NCBI RefSeq assembly: GCF_000020665.1
Contig: NC_011071.1
Location: 4,206,501 to 4,270,500 of the forward strand
DNA from: Stenotrophomonas maltophilia R551-3
Lineage (GTDB): Bacteria > Pseudomonadota > Gammaproteobacteria > Xanthomonadales > Xanthomonadaceae
Direction of reading: 5' to 3'
DNA: 64,000 nucleotides
Below, in pieces: positions 28,675 through 37,595 of the stretch. The position numbers and the translations under genes were made by a program. A model generated the notes under the pieces. That model did no database searches and was not told the origin of the DNA. It saw nothing but the letters and a program-made list of their open reading frames with translations. Position 1 is the stretch's first letter. Each line of letters opens with the position of its first letter.

Positions 28675-29333
28675 TGCGCATCCTGTTGGCCGAAGACGAT
28701 ACTGCGCTGGCACAGCGCCTGCTGCCCCTGCTGGAACAGGCCGGCTACGTGGTGCACGCGGTTACCGACGGGCGCGAGGCCGAGGAAATCGGCCAGATCG
28801 AGGATCTGCAGGCCGCCATCGTCGACCTCGGCCTGCCCGGGCTGGATGGACTGAGCGTGATCGAGCGCTGGCGCGGCAATGGCCGCAGCTTTCCGGTGCT
28901 GGTGCTGACCGCACGCGGGCGCTGGCACGACAAGCTGGCCGGCTTCGATGCCGGTGCCGACGACTACCTGACCAAACCCTTCCAGGCCGACGAACTGGTG
29001 CTGCGCCTGCGCGCGCTGATCCGCCGCAGCCATGGCCATGCCAGCCCGCGCCTGCGCTGCGGCCCGCTGCAGCTGGACGTCAACGCCGGCCGCTTCGAAC
29101 TGGACGGGCAGGCGCTGCCCCTCAGTCCGCAGGAGTTCCGCCTGCTCAGCTATTTCATCCACCACAGCGGTCAGGTGATCGGCCGCGACCGGCTGGGCGA
29201 ACAGGTGTTCGACGGCGGCCATGACCCGGACTCCAACGCGCTGGACGTGCTGCTCGGGCGGGTGCGCCGTAAGCTCGGCATCGATCTGATCCAGACCGTA
29301 CGCGGCCAGGGTTGGCGGCTGGCCGCGCCGTGA
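28674..29333 (+). CDS. OmpR/PhoP-type response regulator
   Basis: A 219-residue regulator. The receiver domain (1-120) has the acidic pocket LLAEDD, phospho-acceptor Asp in AAIVDLGLPGLDG, and the conserved Thr/Lys in VLTARGR and YLTKPF. The winged-helix DNA-binding domain (about 125-218) contains LSPQEFRLLSYFIHHSGQVI and GRVRRKLGIDLIQTVRGQGW. It overlaps the kinase start by 4 nt (GTGA). The PhoP-like architecture suggests control of envelope or divalent-cation responses, but targets are unknown. Confidence 0.95.
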   Translation: MRILLAEDDTALAQRLLPLLEQAGYVVHAVTDGREAEEIGQIEDLQAAIVDLGLPGLDGLSVIERWRGNGRSFPVLVLTARGRWHDKLAGFDAGADDYLTKPFQADELVLRLRALIRRSHGHASPRLRCGPLQLDVNAGRFELDGQALPLSPQEFRLLSYFIHHSGQVIGRDRLGEQVFDGGHDPDSNALDVLLGRVRRKLGIDLIQTVRGQGWRLAAP

Positions 29334-30649
29334 GCCGGCAACCCTCGCTGCGACGGCGCCTGCTGCTGGCTGGCGGTGTCGGCCTGCTGCTGGTCTCGCT
29401 GCTGGCCAGTGCACTGCTGGGCGAGCTGTTCAAGCGCAGCGCGCGTGACCGCCTCGACCACGAACTGCAGCAGGACATGCTGACCCTGCTGGCGCAGGCC
29501 GAAGTGGATGCGGACGGACAGCTGCGCCTGCGCCAGGAACCCAATGACGCACGCTTCCAGCGCGTGTTCTCCGGTGCCTATTGGCAGATCGGCGGTGCCG
29601 ATGGCCGCGTGCTGCTGCAGTCGCGTTCGCTGTGGGATGAAACCCTGCCCGTCACAGCCGGCGGGCCGGCCACGCGCAATCTGAGCGGGCCGCTGCAGCA
29701 ATCCCTGCGCGCACGCGTGCAGCAGGTTCGCCTGCCACGCGCCAGCGAGCCGTTCGTGGTCGTGGTCGCCACCGACCGCAGTGCGCTGGATGCGGATGTG
29801 GCCGCATTCCGTCAGCGCACGGCCATCGCCCTGGCCGTGCTGGTTGCCGCGTGGCTGGCGGTGCTGGCCAGCCAGGTGCACTTCGGATTGCGCCCGCTGC
29901 ACCGCCTCGGTGCGCAGCTGGAACGGGTGCGGCGCGGCGACGCGCAGCGCATCGATACTCAGGGGCTGGGTGCGGAGGTCGCACCGCTGGGCGAGGAGCT
30001 CAACGCGCTGCTGGAGCATCAGCAACGCATGGTCGCGCGCGCGCGCACCAGCGCACAGGATCTGGCGCATGCGCTGAAAACCCCGCTGAGCGTGCTGGCC
30101 ACCGAGGCCGACAGCGACGGCGCTGACTGGCGGGCGACCGTGCGTGAGCAGAGTGCTCGCATGCAGGCCAGTGTTGACCGTTACTTGGCTGCCGGACTGG
30201 CCGCCGACCATCGACAGCGGACCGACGTGGCGGCAGTCGCACAGGCGCTGTGCCGGTTGATGGCACGCGTGCATGGCGAACGCGGCATTGCGTTCACGGC
30301 GGCTGGTATCGATCCGACGCTGCAGTTCGCCGGTGCCAGGGCGGACCTGGAGGAGATGCTGGGCAATCTGCTGGATAACGCCGGCAAGTGGGCGAAGCAG
30401 CAGGTGGACGTCACTGCAGACACCAGCGAAAGGCAGTTACGCATAGAGGTACGCGATGACGGCCCCGGGCTGGCCGCAGACGCGCTGGAACAGGTCACCC
30501 AGCGTGGGGTGCGCCTGGATGAGCGCGAGGGCAGCAGTGGGCTGGGCCTGGCGATTGTGGGTGATATCGCTGCCAGCTATGGCGGGCGGTTGGCGCTGGA
30601 AAATGCACAGCCGGGATTGCGGGCCACGTTGTGGTTGCCGGTGGCGTGA
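29330..30649 (+). CDS. PhoQ-like sensor histidine kinase
   Basis: A 439-residue membrane kinase starting with GTG inside the regulator stop. Transmembrane helix 1 is at about 12-33 (LLLAGGVGLLLVSLLASALL), a periplasmic sensor region runs to about 165, and transmembrane helix 2 is IALAVLVAAWLAVLAS. HAMP-like sequence follows, then the H box DLAHALKTPLSVLA (His about 247), the N box EEMLGNLLDNAGKWAK, and G boxes DDGPGL and GSSGLGLAIV. It phosphorylates the adjacent regulator. The signal is unknown; the PepSY protein encoded upstream may feed into it. Confidence 0.94.
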   Translation: MSRQPSLRRRLLLAGGVGLLLVSLLASALLGELFKRSARDRLDHELQQDMLTLLAQAEVDADGQLRLRQEPNDARFQRVFSGAYWQIGGADGRVLLQSRSLWDETLPVTAGGPATRNLSGPLQQSLRARVQQVRLPRASEPFVVVVATDRSALDADVAAFRQRTAIALAVLVAAWLAVLASQVHFGLRPLHRLGAQLERVRRGDAQRIDTQGLGAEVAPLGEELNALLEHQQRMVARARTSAQDLAHALKTPLSVLATEADSDGADWRATVREQSARMQASVDRYLAAGLAADHRQRTDVAAVAQALCRLMARVHGERGIAFTAAGIDPTLQFAGARADLEEMLGNLLDNAGKWAKQQVDVTADTSERQLRIEVRDDGPGLAADALEQVTQRGVRLDEREGSSGLGLAIVGDIAASYGGRLALENAQPGLRATLWLPVA

Positions 30650-30670
30650 GGCGGCCAACCTGACGGCGGG

Positions 30671-31190
30671 TAGTGCCGGCCGCTGGCCGGCAACCACGTG
30701 GTCACCGGGAACGCCGTTCGCCGCGCATCCGGTGGGTGTCGACCTTGGTCGACACGCATCAAAAGCGCCGACCAAGGTCGGCATCTACCAAAGCAGTGCA
30801 TCGGTTCCGTCGGCCATCGTGCATCTGGCAGGCGCCGACCTTGGCCAACCCAACGGTGGGTAGTGCCGGCCGCTGGCCGGCAACCACGTGGTCACCGGGA
30901 ACGCCGGTCGCCGTGCACCCAGTAGGTGTCGACCTTGGTCGACACGCATCAAAAGCGCCGACCAAGGTCGGCATCTACCAAAGCAGTGCATCGGTTCCGT
31001 CGGCCATCGTGCACCCGGTAGGTGTCGACCTTGGCCAACCCAACGGCGGGTAGTGCCGGCCGCTGGCCGGCAACCACGTGATCACCGGGAACACCCTGCG
31101 GAAGCCGGCCAGCGGCCGGCTCTACCAAGCGCCAATCCGACCGGTCGCCGTGCACCCGGCAGGTGTCGACCTTGGTCGACACGCACCCAG
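30671..31190. repeat. Tandem array of 190-bp units made of SMAG-like palindromes
   Basis: The word TAGTGCCGGCCGCTGGCCGG begins at 30671, 30861 and 31051, an exact 190-bp period. Units 1 (30671-30860) and 2 (30861-31050) are almost identical. Unit 3 is partial and diverges after about 50 nt. Each full unit holds a GCCGGCCGCTGGCCGGC hairpin, a GTGTCGACCTTGGTCGACAC hairpin, an inverted GCCGACCAAGGTCGGC hairpin ending CTACC and a GACCTTGGCC half element. It fills the whole gap between the histidine kinase and the convergent DUF6122 gene. Confidence 0.9.
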
Positions 31191-31192
31191 CA

Positions 31193-31513
31193 TCAACGGT
31201 GGTGCATCCACCAGCAATCAATCGCGTCCAGCACGATGTGGATCATCAATCCGATGCCCACCAGCCGCGTCTTCTTCGGCACGCACAACCCCGCATAGAC
31301 CGCAATCGCCGGTGCAGTGTGCAGCGGATGGAACCCGATGCTGCAGCGGTTCGGTGCATAGATCGGATCGGCCAGCAGATGGTCCAGATCAATGATCCAG
31401 CCCAGCAGCATCAGCAGCCACGCCGAGGCGAAGCGCTTGCGCCAGAACAGCCATGCCAGCAGGGCTGGCACGGCGGCATGCAGGAACAGGTGGAAGATCG
31501 CGCGCGCGCTCAT
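31193..31513 (-). CDS. DUF6122-like small membrane protein
   Basis: A 106-residue protein with about three membrane helices. It has spaced His/Asp residues in and near them: IFHLFLHAAVPALLAWLF, LGWIIDLDHLLADPIY, FHPLHTAP and MIHIVLDAIDCWWMHHR. The pattern resembles DUF6122 and, more loosely, membrane-bound metal-dependent hydrolases of the YdjM type. The reaction is unknown. Confidence 0.75.
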   Translation of the reverse strand: MSARAIFHLFLHAAVPALLAWLFWRKRFASAWLLMLLGWIIDLDHLLADPIYAPNRCSIGFHPLHTAPAIAVYAGLCVPKKTRLVGIGLMIHIVLDAIDCWWMHHR

Positions 31514-31556
31514 CGGGGCCGGTAGCGCTGGGCCATGCCCGGCGTTCCCGTTGACC

Positions 31557-33446
31557 TCAGACCAGCGGTTCGTCGGACAGGTAGGTGTAACCGGTCAGGC
31601 CGGCTTCCAGCGCCTCCGACAGCTCCTGCGCACGTTCCGGCGACAGCTGCGCCTCGGCCACGCGCTGCGCATAGGTCGCACGCAGCTCGTCCAGGCGGTA
31701 ACCCACGTAATCCAGCATCACGTCGGTGGTGTCACCACGGCGCTGCTGGGTGATGGCGTAGCCATCGGCATCGGCCAGCACTTCCACCGCGTCGGTATCG
31801 CCGAACAGGTTGTGGATGTCGCCCAGGATTTCCTGGTAGGCGCCGACCATGAAGAAGCCGATGCGGTAGCTCTCGCCCGGCTTCATCTTGTGCAGCGGCA
31901 GCGAGCTGTCCAGGCTCTCGTTCTCGACATAGGTTTCCACCATGCCGTCCGAGTCGCAGGTCATGTCGGCGATGATGCCGCGACGGTCCGGGGTTTCGTC
32001 CAGGCGCTCGATCGGCACGATCGGGAACACCTGGTCGATCGCCCACACGTCGGGGATCGATTCGAACACGCTGAAGTTGACGAAGTACTTGTCGACCAAG
32101 CGCTCGTTCAGTTCATCCAGCACCGGGCGATGGCTCTTCTCGTCGTAGCTCAGGCGCGCACGCACGCCGTGGGCGATGGCGTAGAACAGATCGTCGATGC
32201 GCGCACGCTGCGGCAGGTCGATCTGGCCCAGCGCGTAGCTGGCCAGGCCTTCGGCGTGGAAATGCTGCGCTTCCTGGAACAGTTCCACCGCCGGGCGCAC
32301 GTCCAGCTCGTCGTGGATCTCGCGCAGGTGGCGGATCGCCGCCGGCTCGTCGTCGTGCTGGTCCGGTACGCGGCCTTCCTGCGCCTCTTCCACTTCCGAA
32401 ACGTTGGCGATCAGCACCGCGTGGTGCGCGGTCATCGCACGGCCGCACTCGGTAACGATGCGCGGCGGGGTCAGGCCGAATTCTTCGCAGGCATTGGCCA
32501 GCGGCTGCACGATGTTGCTGGCGTAGGAATGCAGGCCGTAGTTGATCGAGCAGAAGCTGCGCGAGCGCGTGCCTTCATAGTCCACGCCCAGGCCACCGCC
32601 CACATCGACGTGGGTGATCTTCGCGCCCAGGCGCGACAGCTCCACGAAGTAGCGGGTGGCTTCGCGCATGCCGTTGGCGATGTCGCGCACGTTGGAAATC
32701 TGCGAGCCCATGTGGAAGTGAAGCAGGTTCAAGCAGTCGGCGTACTCGGTGTCACGCAGCGACTTCCACAGGTCCAGCAGCTGTCGCGGCGACAGGCCGA
32801 ACTTGGCCTTGTCGCCACCGCTGTTCTGCCACTTGCCGGCGCCCAGCGAGGCCAGGCGCATGCGCACGCCCAGACCCGGCTTCACGTCCAGCGCCTTGGA
32901 CTCTTCCAGCACCAGCTTCAGCTCGGACGGCTTCTCGATGACGATGAAGGTCTGCAGGCCCAGCTTGCGGCCGATCAGGGCCAGGCGGATGTACTCGCGG
33001 TCCTTGTAACCGTTGCAGACGATCAGGCCACCCGGGCGCGACAGCGCCAGCACCGCCATCAGCTCGGGCTTGCTGCCCGCCTCCAGGCCGAAGCCTTCGC
33101 CGTGGTGGCTGGCCAGGGTGCCGGCCACGCCACGGGTCTGGTTGACCTTGATCGGGTACACGGCGGTGTAGCCACCGCTGTACTCCCAGTCCTGCTGGGC
33201 CTGGCCGAAGGCCGCCTGCAGCTTGCCCAGGCGCTGGCCCAGGATGTCCGGGAAGCGCACCAGCAGCGGCAGCTTGGCGCCAGCTGCGCGCGCAGCGTCC
33301 ACCACCTTGGGCAGCGACACCACCGGGCCGTCTGCCCCGGTCGGTCTCACCACCATGTGCCCGGCCTGATCCACGTCGAAGTAACCGTCCGCCCAATGCG
33401 GGATCGAGTAGGTCTTGCGGGCTTGGTCGAGGGACCAATCGGTCAT
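31557..33446 (-). CDS. speA: Biosynthetic arginine decarboxylase
   Basis: A PLP enzyme converting L-arginine to agmatine, the first step of a polyamine route. It has 629 residues from MTDWSLDQARKTYSIPHWAD, the usual length. Signatures are YPIKVNQTRGVAGTL (PLP Lys), GLEAGSKPELMAVLAL, LHFHMGSQISNVRDIANGMR, HVDVGGGLGVDYEGTRSR and TCDSDGMVE near the C terminus (active-site Cys/Asp of the fold-III decarboxylases). It is divergent from speE across a 191-nt region containing a perfect 11-bp inverted repeat. Confidence 0.96.
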   Translation of the reverse strand: MTDWSLDQARKTYSIPHWADGYFDVDQAGHMVVRPTGADGPVVSLPKVVDAARAAGAKLPLLVRFPDILGQRLGKLQAAFGQAQQDWEYSGGYTAVYPIKVNQTRGVAGTLASHHGEGFGLEAGSKPELMAVLALSRPGGLIVCNGYKDREYIRLALIGRKLGLQTFIVIEKPSELKLVLEESKALDVKPGLGVRMRLASLGAGKWQNSGGDKAKFGLSPRQLLDLWKSLRDTEYADCLNLLHFHMGSQISNVRDIANGMREATRYFVELSRLGAKITHVDVGGGLGVDYEGTRSRSFCSINYGLHSYASNIVQPLANACEEFGLTPPRIVTECGRAMTAHHAVLIANVSEVEEAQEGRVPDQHDDEPAAIRHLREIHDELDVRPAVELFQEAQHFHAEGLASYALGQIDLPQRARIDDLFYAIAHGVRARLSYDEKSHRPVLDELNERLVDKYFVNFSVFESIPDVWAIDQVFPIVPIERLDETPDRRGIIADMTCDSDGMVETYVENESLDSSLPLHKMKPGESYRIGFFMVGAYQEILGDIHNLFGDTDAVEVLADADGYAITQQRRGDTTDVMLDYVGYRLDELRATYAQRVAEAQLSPERAQELSEALEAGLTGYTYLSDEPLV

Positions 33447-33478
33447 TGCAGTCGGCCTTGTTGGCAATAAAAGGGGGG

Positions 33479-33518
33479 GCATGATAACGCCTATATGCCC
33501 ACAGGTTCGTTATCATGC
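33479..33518. promoter_or_regulatory. Perfect 11-bp inverted repeat in the speA/speE divergent region
   Basis: GCATGATAACG (33479-33489), an 18-nt spacer, then CGTTATCATGC (33508-33518). Each arm contains TATCAT reading outward, toward speE on + and toward speA on -, so the arms could be the -10 boxes of symmetrical divergent promoters or a two-site operator. The symmetry is plain in the sequence; its function is inference. Confidence 0.55.
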
Positions 33519-33637
33519 GCGCCCGCGCCCGTGGCAGGTTCCAACCTGAACGGGCCGATCCGTCCGGATGTGGCATCTGTGCCACGCGGCCCCGCCCGCC
33601 AGCCCGGCTTCACCCCTCCGAACAGGACTGTTTTCCC

Positions 33638-34489
33638 ATGACTGACAGCAACAACTGGTACATCGAACACTTCGAGCGCACGGGCTCGGCCATCGGCTAC
33701 CGCATCACCGGCAAGCTGGACGAGGTGCAGTCGCCGTTCCAGAAGATCGAGATCTTCCGGACCACCGACTGGGGCAACCTGATGACCATCGACGGGGCCA
33801 TCATGCTGACCAGCAAGGACAACTTCTTCTACCACGAGATGATCAGCCACCCGGTGCTGTTCACCCACGCCGCGCCCAAGCGCGTGGTGATCATCGGCGG
33901 TGGCGACTGCGGCACCCTGCGCGAAGTGCTCAAGCACAAGGGCGTGGAGAGCGTGACCCAGTGCGATATCGACGAGCAGGTGACGGTGATGGCGCGCAAG
34001 CACTTCCCGGAACTGTGCGACTCCAACGATGACGCGCGCGCCGAGCTGCTGTTCGACGACGGCGTGGCCTACATGGCCAACTGCCCGGCTGGCAGCGTGG
34101 ACGTGGTGATCGTGGACTCGACCGATCCGGTCGGCCCAGGTGAAGGCCTGTTCAACAAGGCCTTCTACGCAAGCTGCTTCAAGGCCCTGAAGGACGACGG
34201 CATCCTGGTGCAGCAGTCCGAATCGCCGCTGATGCAGCTGGAGCTGATCAACGAAATGCGCACCGAGATGGGCAAGGCCGGCTTCGGCTCGTTCAAGACC
34301 CTGCCGTTCCCGCAGCCGTGCTACCCCACCGGCTGGTGGAGCGTGACCCTGGCGCGCAAGGGCGAAAGCAGCTTCGACTTCCGCCAGGCCGACTCGGCCG
34401 CCAAAACCTTCGAGACCCTGTACTACACCGCCGCGCTGCACACCGGCGTGCTGGTGACCCCGCCGTTCGTGCAGGCGGCGCTGAAGTAA
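33638..34489 (+). CDS. speE: Polyamine aminopropyltransferase (spermidine synthase)
   Basis: Transfers the aminopropyl group of decarboxylated S-adenosylmethionine to putrescine. The 283 residues start MTDSNNWYIEHFERTGSAIG. Signatures are QKIEIFRTTDWGNLMTIDGA, FYHEMISHPVLFTHAAPK, VVIIGGGDCGTLREVLKH (nucleotide-binding glycines), IVDSTDPVGPGEGLF (catalytic Asp) and the C-terminal PCYPTGWWSVTLA. A terminator follows about 40 nt after the stop. Confidence 0.96.
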   Translation: MTDSNNWYIEHFERTGSAIGYRITGKLDEVQSPFQKIEIFRTTDWGNLMTIDGAIMLTSKDNFFYHEMISHPVLFTHAAPKRVVIIGGGDCGTLREVLKHKGVESVTQCDIDEQVTVMARKHFPELCDSNDDARAELLFDDGVAYMANCPAGSVDVVIVDSTDPVGPGEGLFNKAFYASCFKALKDDGILVQQSESPLMQLELINEMRTEMGKAGFGSFKTLPFPQPCYPTGWWSVTLARKGESSFDFRQADSAAKTFETLYYTAALHTGVLVTPPFVQAALK

Positions 34490-34492
34490 TGC

Positions 34493-34595
34493 GTGCCGAC
34501 CAACGGTCGGCACCCGCCCATGCAAAAGAAAAACCCGCGCTGGCGACAGCGCGGGTTTTTTCATGTTCCGGTAGTGCCGGCCGCTGGCCGGCAAC
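34493..34595. repeat. Two SMAG/REP-like palindromes flanking the speE terminator
   Basis: GTGCCGACC-AAC-GGTCGGCAC at 34493-34513 and GTAGTGCCGGCCGCTGGCCG at 34571-34590, continuing to 34595. The intrinsic terminator sits between them. Confidence 0.75.
34531..34560 (+). terminator. Rho-independent terminator after speE
   Basis: The stem AAACCCGCGCTG / CAGCGCGGGTTT with a 4-nt GCGA loop is followed by TTT. A-rich sequence before the stem would also make it work for the convergent lpxO transcript. Confidence 0.88.
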
Positions 34596-34607
34596 CTCAT
34601 GTAACGA

Positions 34608-35516
34608 TCAAAGCGCCCAGATACCGGCGATCACCGCCAACACCAGGCCCCACTTGATGACCTGATACGCCACCACGCTGCGCTCGCGCAGTGCCTTGGC
34701 CTTCAGGCGCACCTTGTAGACGCTGCCAAAGGCCTTGTTGACGCCACCGGTCGGGTCACCCGGCAGGTTCGGCGAGACACCACCGGCCAGCAGCGTGGCC
34801 GCCACCGCGCGGTTGAACAGGCCCGGCAGGCCGAAGCGCAGCGGGCGGGCGATGTCGCAGAACAGGATCACGCGATCATCCGGCGTCTCGTTGTGCGCGT
34901 GGTGGATGTAGGTCTCGTCGAACATCATCCACTCGCCGTCGCGCCAGCTCTTCTTGATGCCGTCCACTTCGATGTAGCAGCCGTCGTTGTTGGGCGTGGC
35001 CAGGCCCAGGTGCAGGCGCAGCGAACCGGCGAACGGGTCGCGGTGCGGGCGCAGTTCGCTGCCCGACGGCAGCTGCGCGAACATCGCCGCACGCACGTCC
35101 GGCAGCGACTCCAGCAGCGCCGTGGTCTTCGGGCACATCGCCTTGGCCGACGGGTGCGACGGGCCATACCACTTCAGGTAGAAGCGCTTCCAGCCACGGC
35201 GGAAGAACGAATTGAAGCCGGCATCGTTGAACGTGCTGGAGGCCGCGATCGCCTGCGCATCGCGCAACGCCAGCGCCTCGTCGCGGATCATCTGCCAGTT
35301 CTGACGCAGCGGCTCCAGCTGCGGGAATTCCTTGGCCGGGTCCAGGAACGGCGTGGTCGGCACCTTCGAGAACATGTACATGACCACGTTGATGGGGGCC
35401 ATGAAGCTGGAATGGTCCAGCAGCTGGCGCGACCAGCGCGCGCGGACCTTGCCACGGAAGTGGATGTACAGCACGCAGGCGACGAACAGCGCTGCGATGA
35501 CGATTTTGATGATCAA
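34608..35516 (-). CDS. lpxO: LpxO-type aspartyl/asparaginyl beta-hydroxylase (lipid A hydroxylase)
   Basis: A 302-residue Fe(II)/2-oxoglutarate dioxygenase-like membrane protein, expected to 2-hydroxylate a secondary acyl chain of lipid A at the inner membrane. The N-terminal anchor is IVIAALFVACVLYIHFRGK. The cupin core has LRPHRDPFAGSLRLHLGL (HxD iron ligands and 2-oxoglutarate Arg), WRDGEWMMFDETYIHHAHN and the distal His/Arg in NETPDDRVILFCDI. Hydrophobic segments return near the C terminus (VIKWGLVLAVIAGIWAL). It is divergent from an LPS-kinase-like gene 433 nt away. Confidence 0.9.
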   Translation of the reverse strand: MIIKIVIAALFVACVLYIHFRGKVRARWSRQLLDHSSFMAPINVVMYMFSKVPTTPFLDPAKEFPQLEPLRQNWQMIRDEALALRDAQAIAASSTFNDAGFNSFFRRGWKRFYLKWYGPSHPSAKAMCPKTTALLESLPDVRAAMFAQLPSGSELRPHRDPFAGSLRLHLGLATPNNDGCYIEVDGIKKSWRDGEWMMFDETYIHHAHNETPDDRVILFCDIARPLRFGLPGLFNRAVAATLLAGGVSPNLPGDPTGGVNKAFGSVYKVRLKAKALRERSVVAYQVIKWGLVLAVIAGIWAL

Positions 35517-35949
35517 AGCACTTTCCTCCAGCCGCAGCCGGAACGGGAAACAGGGCGATGCACGGCCGGACGGCCAGCACCGGTGGGGACCGCGGCAGGG
35601 GACGGGGACGTGCCAGGAAGGGGCGGCCGCCGATGTCGCGAATTAACAGCTTATGGTCGGCAGGCCGTGCGTCGGGGTCAAGCTGGACGTGCGTGACGTT
35701 CAGCGGGCCGCGGATGAACGAAGCGGAGCGACACGCAACCTATTGATTCTGAGAGAACCATCGGCCAAGTGAGACATAATTGTCCGATTGAGCGCGACGA
35801 ACTGTTCCAGCCACGACCCCGACATTTCTCCGACAAATCGTGGAATAGCGAACTGGCGAGTACTAAAATTAACGAAAACTTAGTAACTCCCTGTAACACC
35901 GGTTCGCTTGACGCTTTGCGCCACCCACCGGGTCGTCCGAGACCCCGAC
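35517..35949. other. Divergent intergenic region, no gene seen
   Basis: These 433 nt lie between lpxO (leftward) and the kinase-like gene (rightward). The part from about 35750 to 35895 is AT-richer than its surroundings (for example TACTAAAATTAACGAAAACT) and probably holds promoters. No conserved reading frame, RNA structure or repeat was recognised. Confidence 0.5.
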
Positions 35950-36609
35950 ATGTATCTTCCTGCTCTCCCCCCCTCCTCCTGCGGCGATGACGCCGCCACC
36001 CCGCTGCTGCTCAAGCGCGGCGAACGCTTCCTGGCCCCCGACGTCTACCGCACTTGCCTGGACGGGCGCGAGGCGGTCATCAAGGACTATTCCCGCTACC
36101 GCGGCACTCCCGTTTCACTGATCGCGCGACTGATGGTGCGACGTGAAGCCCGCATGCTGCAGCGCCTCGGCGGCTGGAAGCATGCCCCCGCGCTGCTCGG
36201 CACCCTCGGTGGCCTGGCGCTGGGCATGGAGTTCATTCCCGGCCAGACCCTGAGCACTGCGCAGGCCGTGGGCAATGAAGTGTTCGAGCAGCTGCAGCAC
36301 GCGCTCAGCCGTTTGCACGCCGCCGGCATTACCCATAACGACCTGCATGGCACAAATGTGGTGGTCAGTGGCGGCGTGCCGGTGCTGCTGGACTTCACCT
36401 CGGCCTGGCGGGCCCCGCGTTGGCTGCGCCGCAACCCACTGAGCCGCCAGATGCGCCGCAGCGACATGAAGAACCTGCTGAAGATCCGCCAGCGCGTAAC
36501 CGGCCAGGCGCCGAATGCTGCGCAGGCCGCGCTCGTGGCCGACCCCGGCTGGGTCGCCGCCGTGCGCCAGGGCTGGAAGCGGTTCTACAAGTGGGCCAAG
36601 CGCCGGTAG
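35950..36609 (+). CDS. RIO/InaA-like lipopolysaccharide kinase family protein
   Basis: A 219-residue kinase-fold protein starting MYLPALPPSSCGDDAATPLL. The ATP-site Lys is in REAVIKDYSRYRGTP, the catalytic loop is THNDLHGTNVVV, and the metal-binding Asp is in PVLLDFTSAWRAP. The compact lobes and the HNDLHxxN loop resemble the InaA/Kdo-kinase and RIO group that phosphorylates LPS core or proteins. The longer upstream in-frame extension is not used because it has no conserved content. Neighbouring lpxO makes an envelope role attractive. The TAG stop lies within a GTAG repeat end. Confidence 0.82.
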   Translation: MYLPALPPSSCGDDAATPLLLKRGERFLAPDVYRTCLDGREAVIKDYSRYRGTPVSLIARLMVRREARMLQRLGGWKHAPALLGTLGGLALGMEFIPGQTLSTAQAVGNEVFEQLQHALSRLHAAGITHNDLHGTNVVVSGGVPVLLDFTSAWRAPRWLRRNPLSRQMRRSDMKNLLKIRQRVTGQAPNAAQAALVADPGWVAAVRQGWKRFYKWAKRR

Positions 36610-36714
36610 GGGTCGAGCTTGCTCGACCGCTTTACCGCTCCTTGTAGAGTCGAGCCATGCTCGACTGCTCTTCCTGCATCGCGCGAAATGCAGTCGAGCA
36701 TGGCTCGACTCTAC
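36606..36714. repeat. Solo SMAG palindrome plus inverted 25-bp pair
   Basis: GTAGGGGTCGAGCTTGCTCG starts at 36606 and includes the kinase-like gene's stop. GTAGAGTCGAGCCATGCTCG (36644 on, 25-bp arm) is perfectly mirrored at 36690-36714. The pair ends 10 nt before the glnB stop. Confidence 0.88.
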
Positions 36715-36724
36715 AGAAACCGGG

Positions 36725-37066
<342 letters not shown>

Positions 37067-37218
37067 TTATCTCCTGTCTTCCGGCGTGGAGGATAGCGCC
37101 TGAACACGGCCCGTGCGAAGCCGCTGCGGCCTGTCCGGGCAGTGGGTGCCGGCAGTATCCTTGTGCCCGAATGGCCTGCCCGCGCCGGATGCACGGGCCC
37201 ACCCCCACGGAGCACCCC

Positions 37219-37470
37219 ATGATCGACCTGAACCAAATCGATGACCTCGCCCGTCGCCTCAGCGACCTGGTGCCGCCGGGCCTGCGCGAATCGCGCGAGG
37301 AACTGCAGGCCACCTTCAAGAGCGCGCTGCAGGCCGGCCTGGCCAAGCTCGACCTGGTCACCCGCGAGGAATTCGAAGTGCAGCGCGCCGTGCTGCTGAA
37401 GACCCGCGAGAAGCTGGATGCGCTGGAAACCGCCGTGCGCGAACTGGAAGGACGCGGCACCGCAGAATGA
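37219..37470 (+). CDS. ubiK: Ubiquinone biosynthesis accessory factor UbiK
   Basis: An 83-residue coiled-coil protein of the YqiC/BMFP family that assists the soluble ubiquinone-synthesis complex with UbiJ. MIDLNQIDDLARRLSDLVPP is the conserved amphipathic N-terminal helix. REEFEVQRAVLLKTREKLDA and LETAVRELEG form the C-terminal coiled coil. The length and start agree with the family. Confidence 0.9.
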   Translation: MIDLNQIDDLARRLSDLVPPGLRESREELQATFKSALQAGLAKLDLVTREEFEVQRAVLLKTREKLDALETAVRELEGRGTAE

Positions 37471-37494
37471 AAAAAGGAGGCGCACCGCGCCTCC
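37471..37494 (-). terminator. Hairpin with T tract on the minus strand
   Basis: GGAGGCGC-ACC-GCGCCTCC at 37476-37494 is preceded by an A run (37470-37475). Read on the minus strand this is a GC stem followed by six T residues, as in an intrinsic terminator. No minus-strand gene ends immediately upstream; the nearest is the DUF4279 gene ending at 38035. On the plus strand it would be a hairpin without U tract after ubiK. Confidence 0.4.
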
Positions 37495-37595
37495 CACTAT
37501 AGAGTATTTCCCGGATGGGGCCTTGCAGCAAGGCCCACCGGGCGCCCTAGACTCGCCGGCCTGTCGATCCGGCAGGACACGCAGGGGCAGTGCCG

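Noticed and set aside
30671..31190. CRISPR-like array
   Set aside because: The period is 190 bp, the whole unit including the supposed spacers is repeated, and there are no cas genes.
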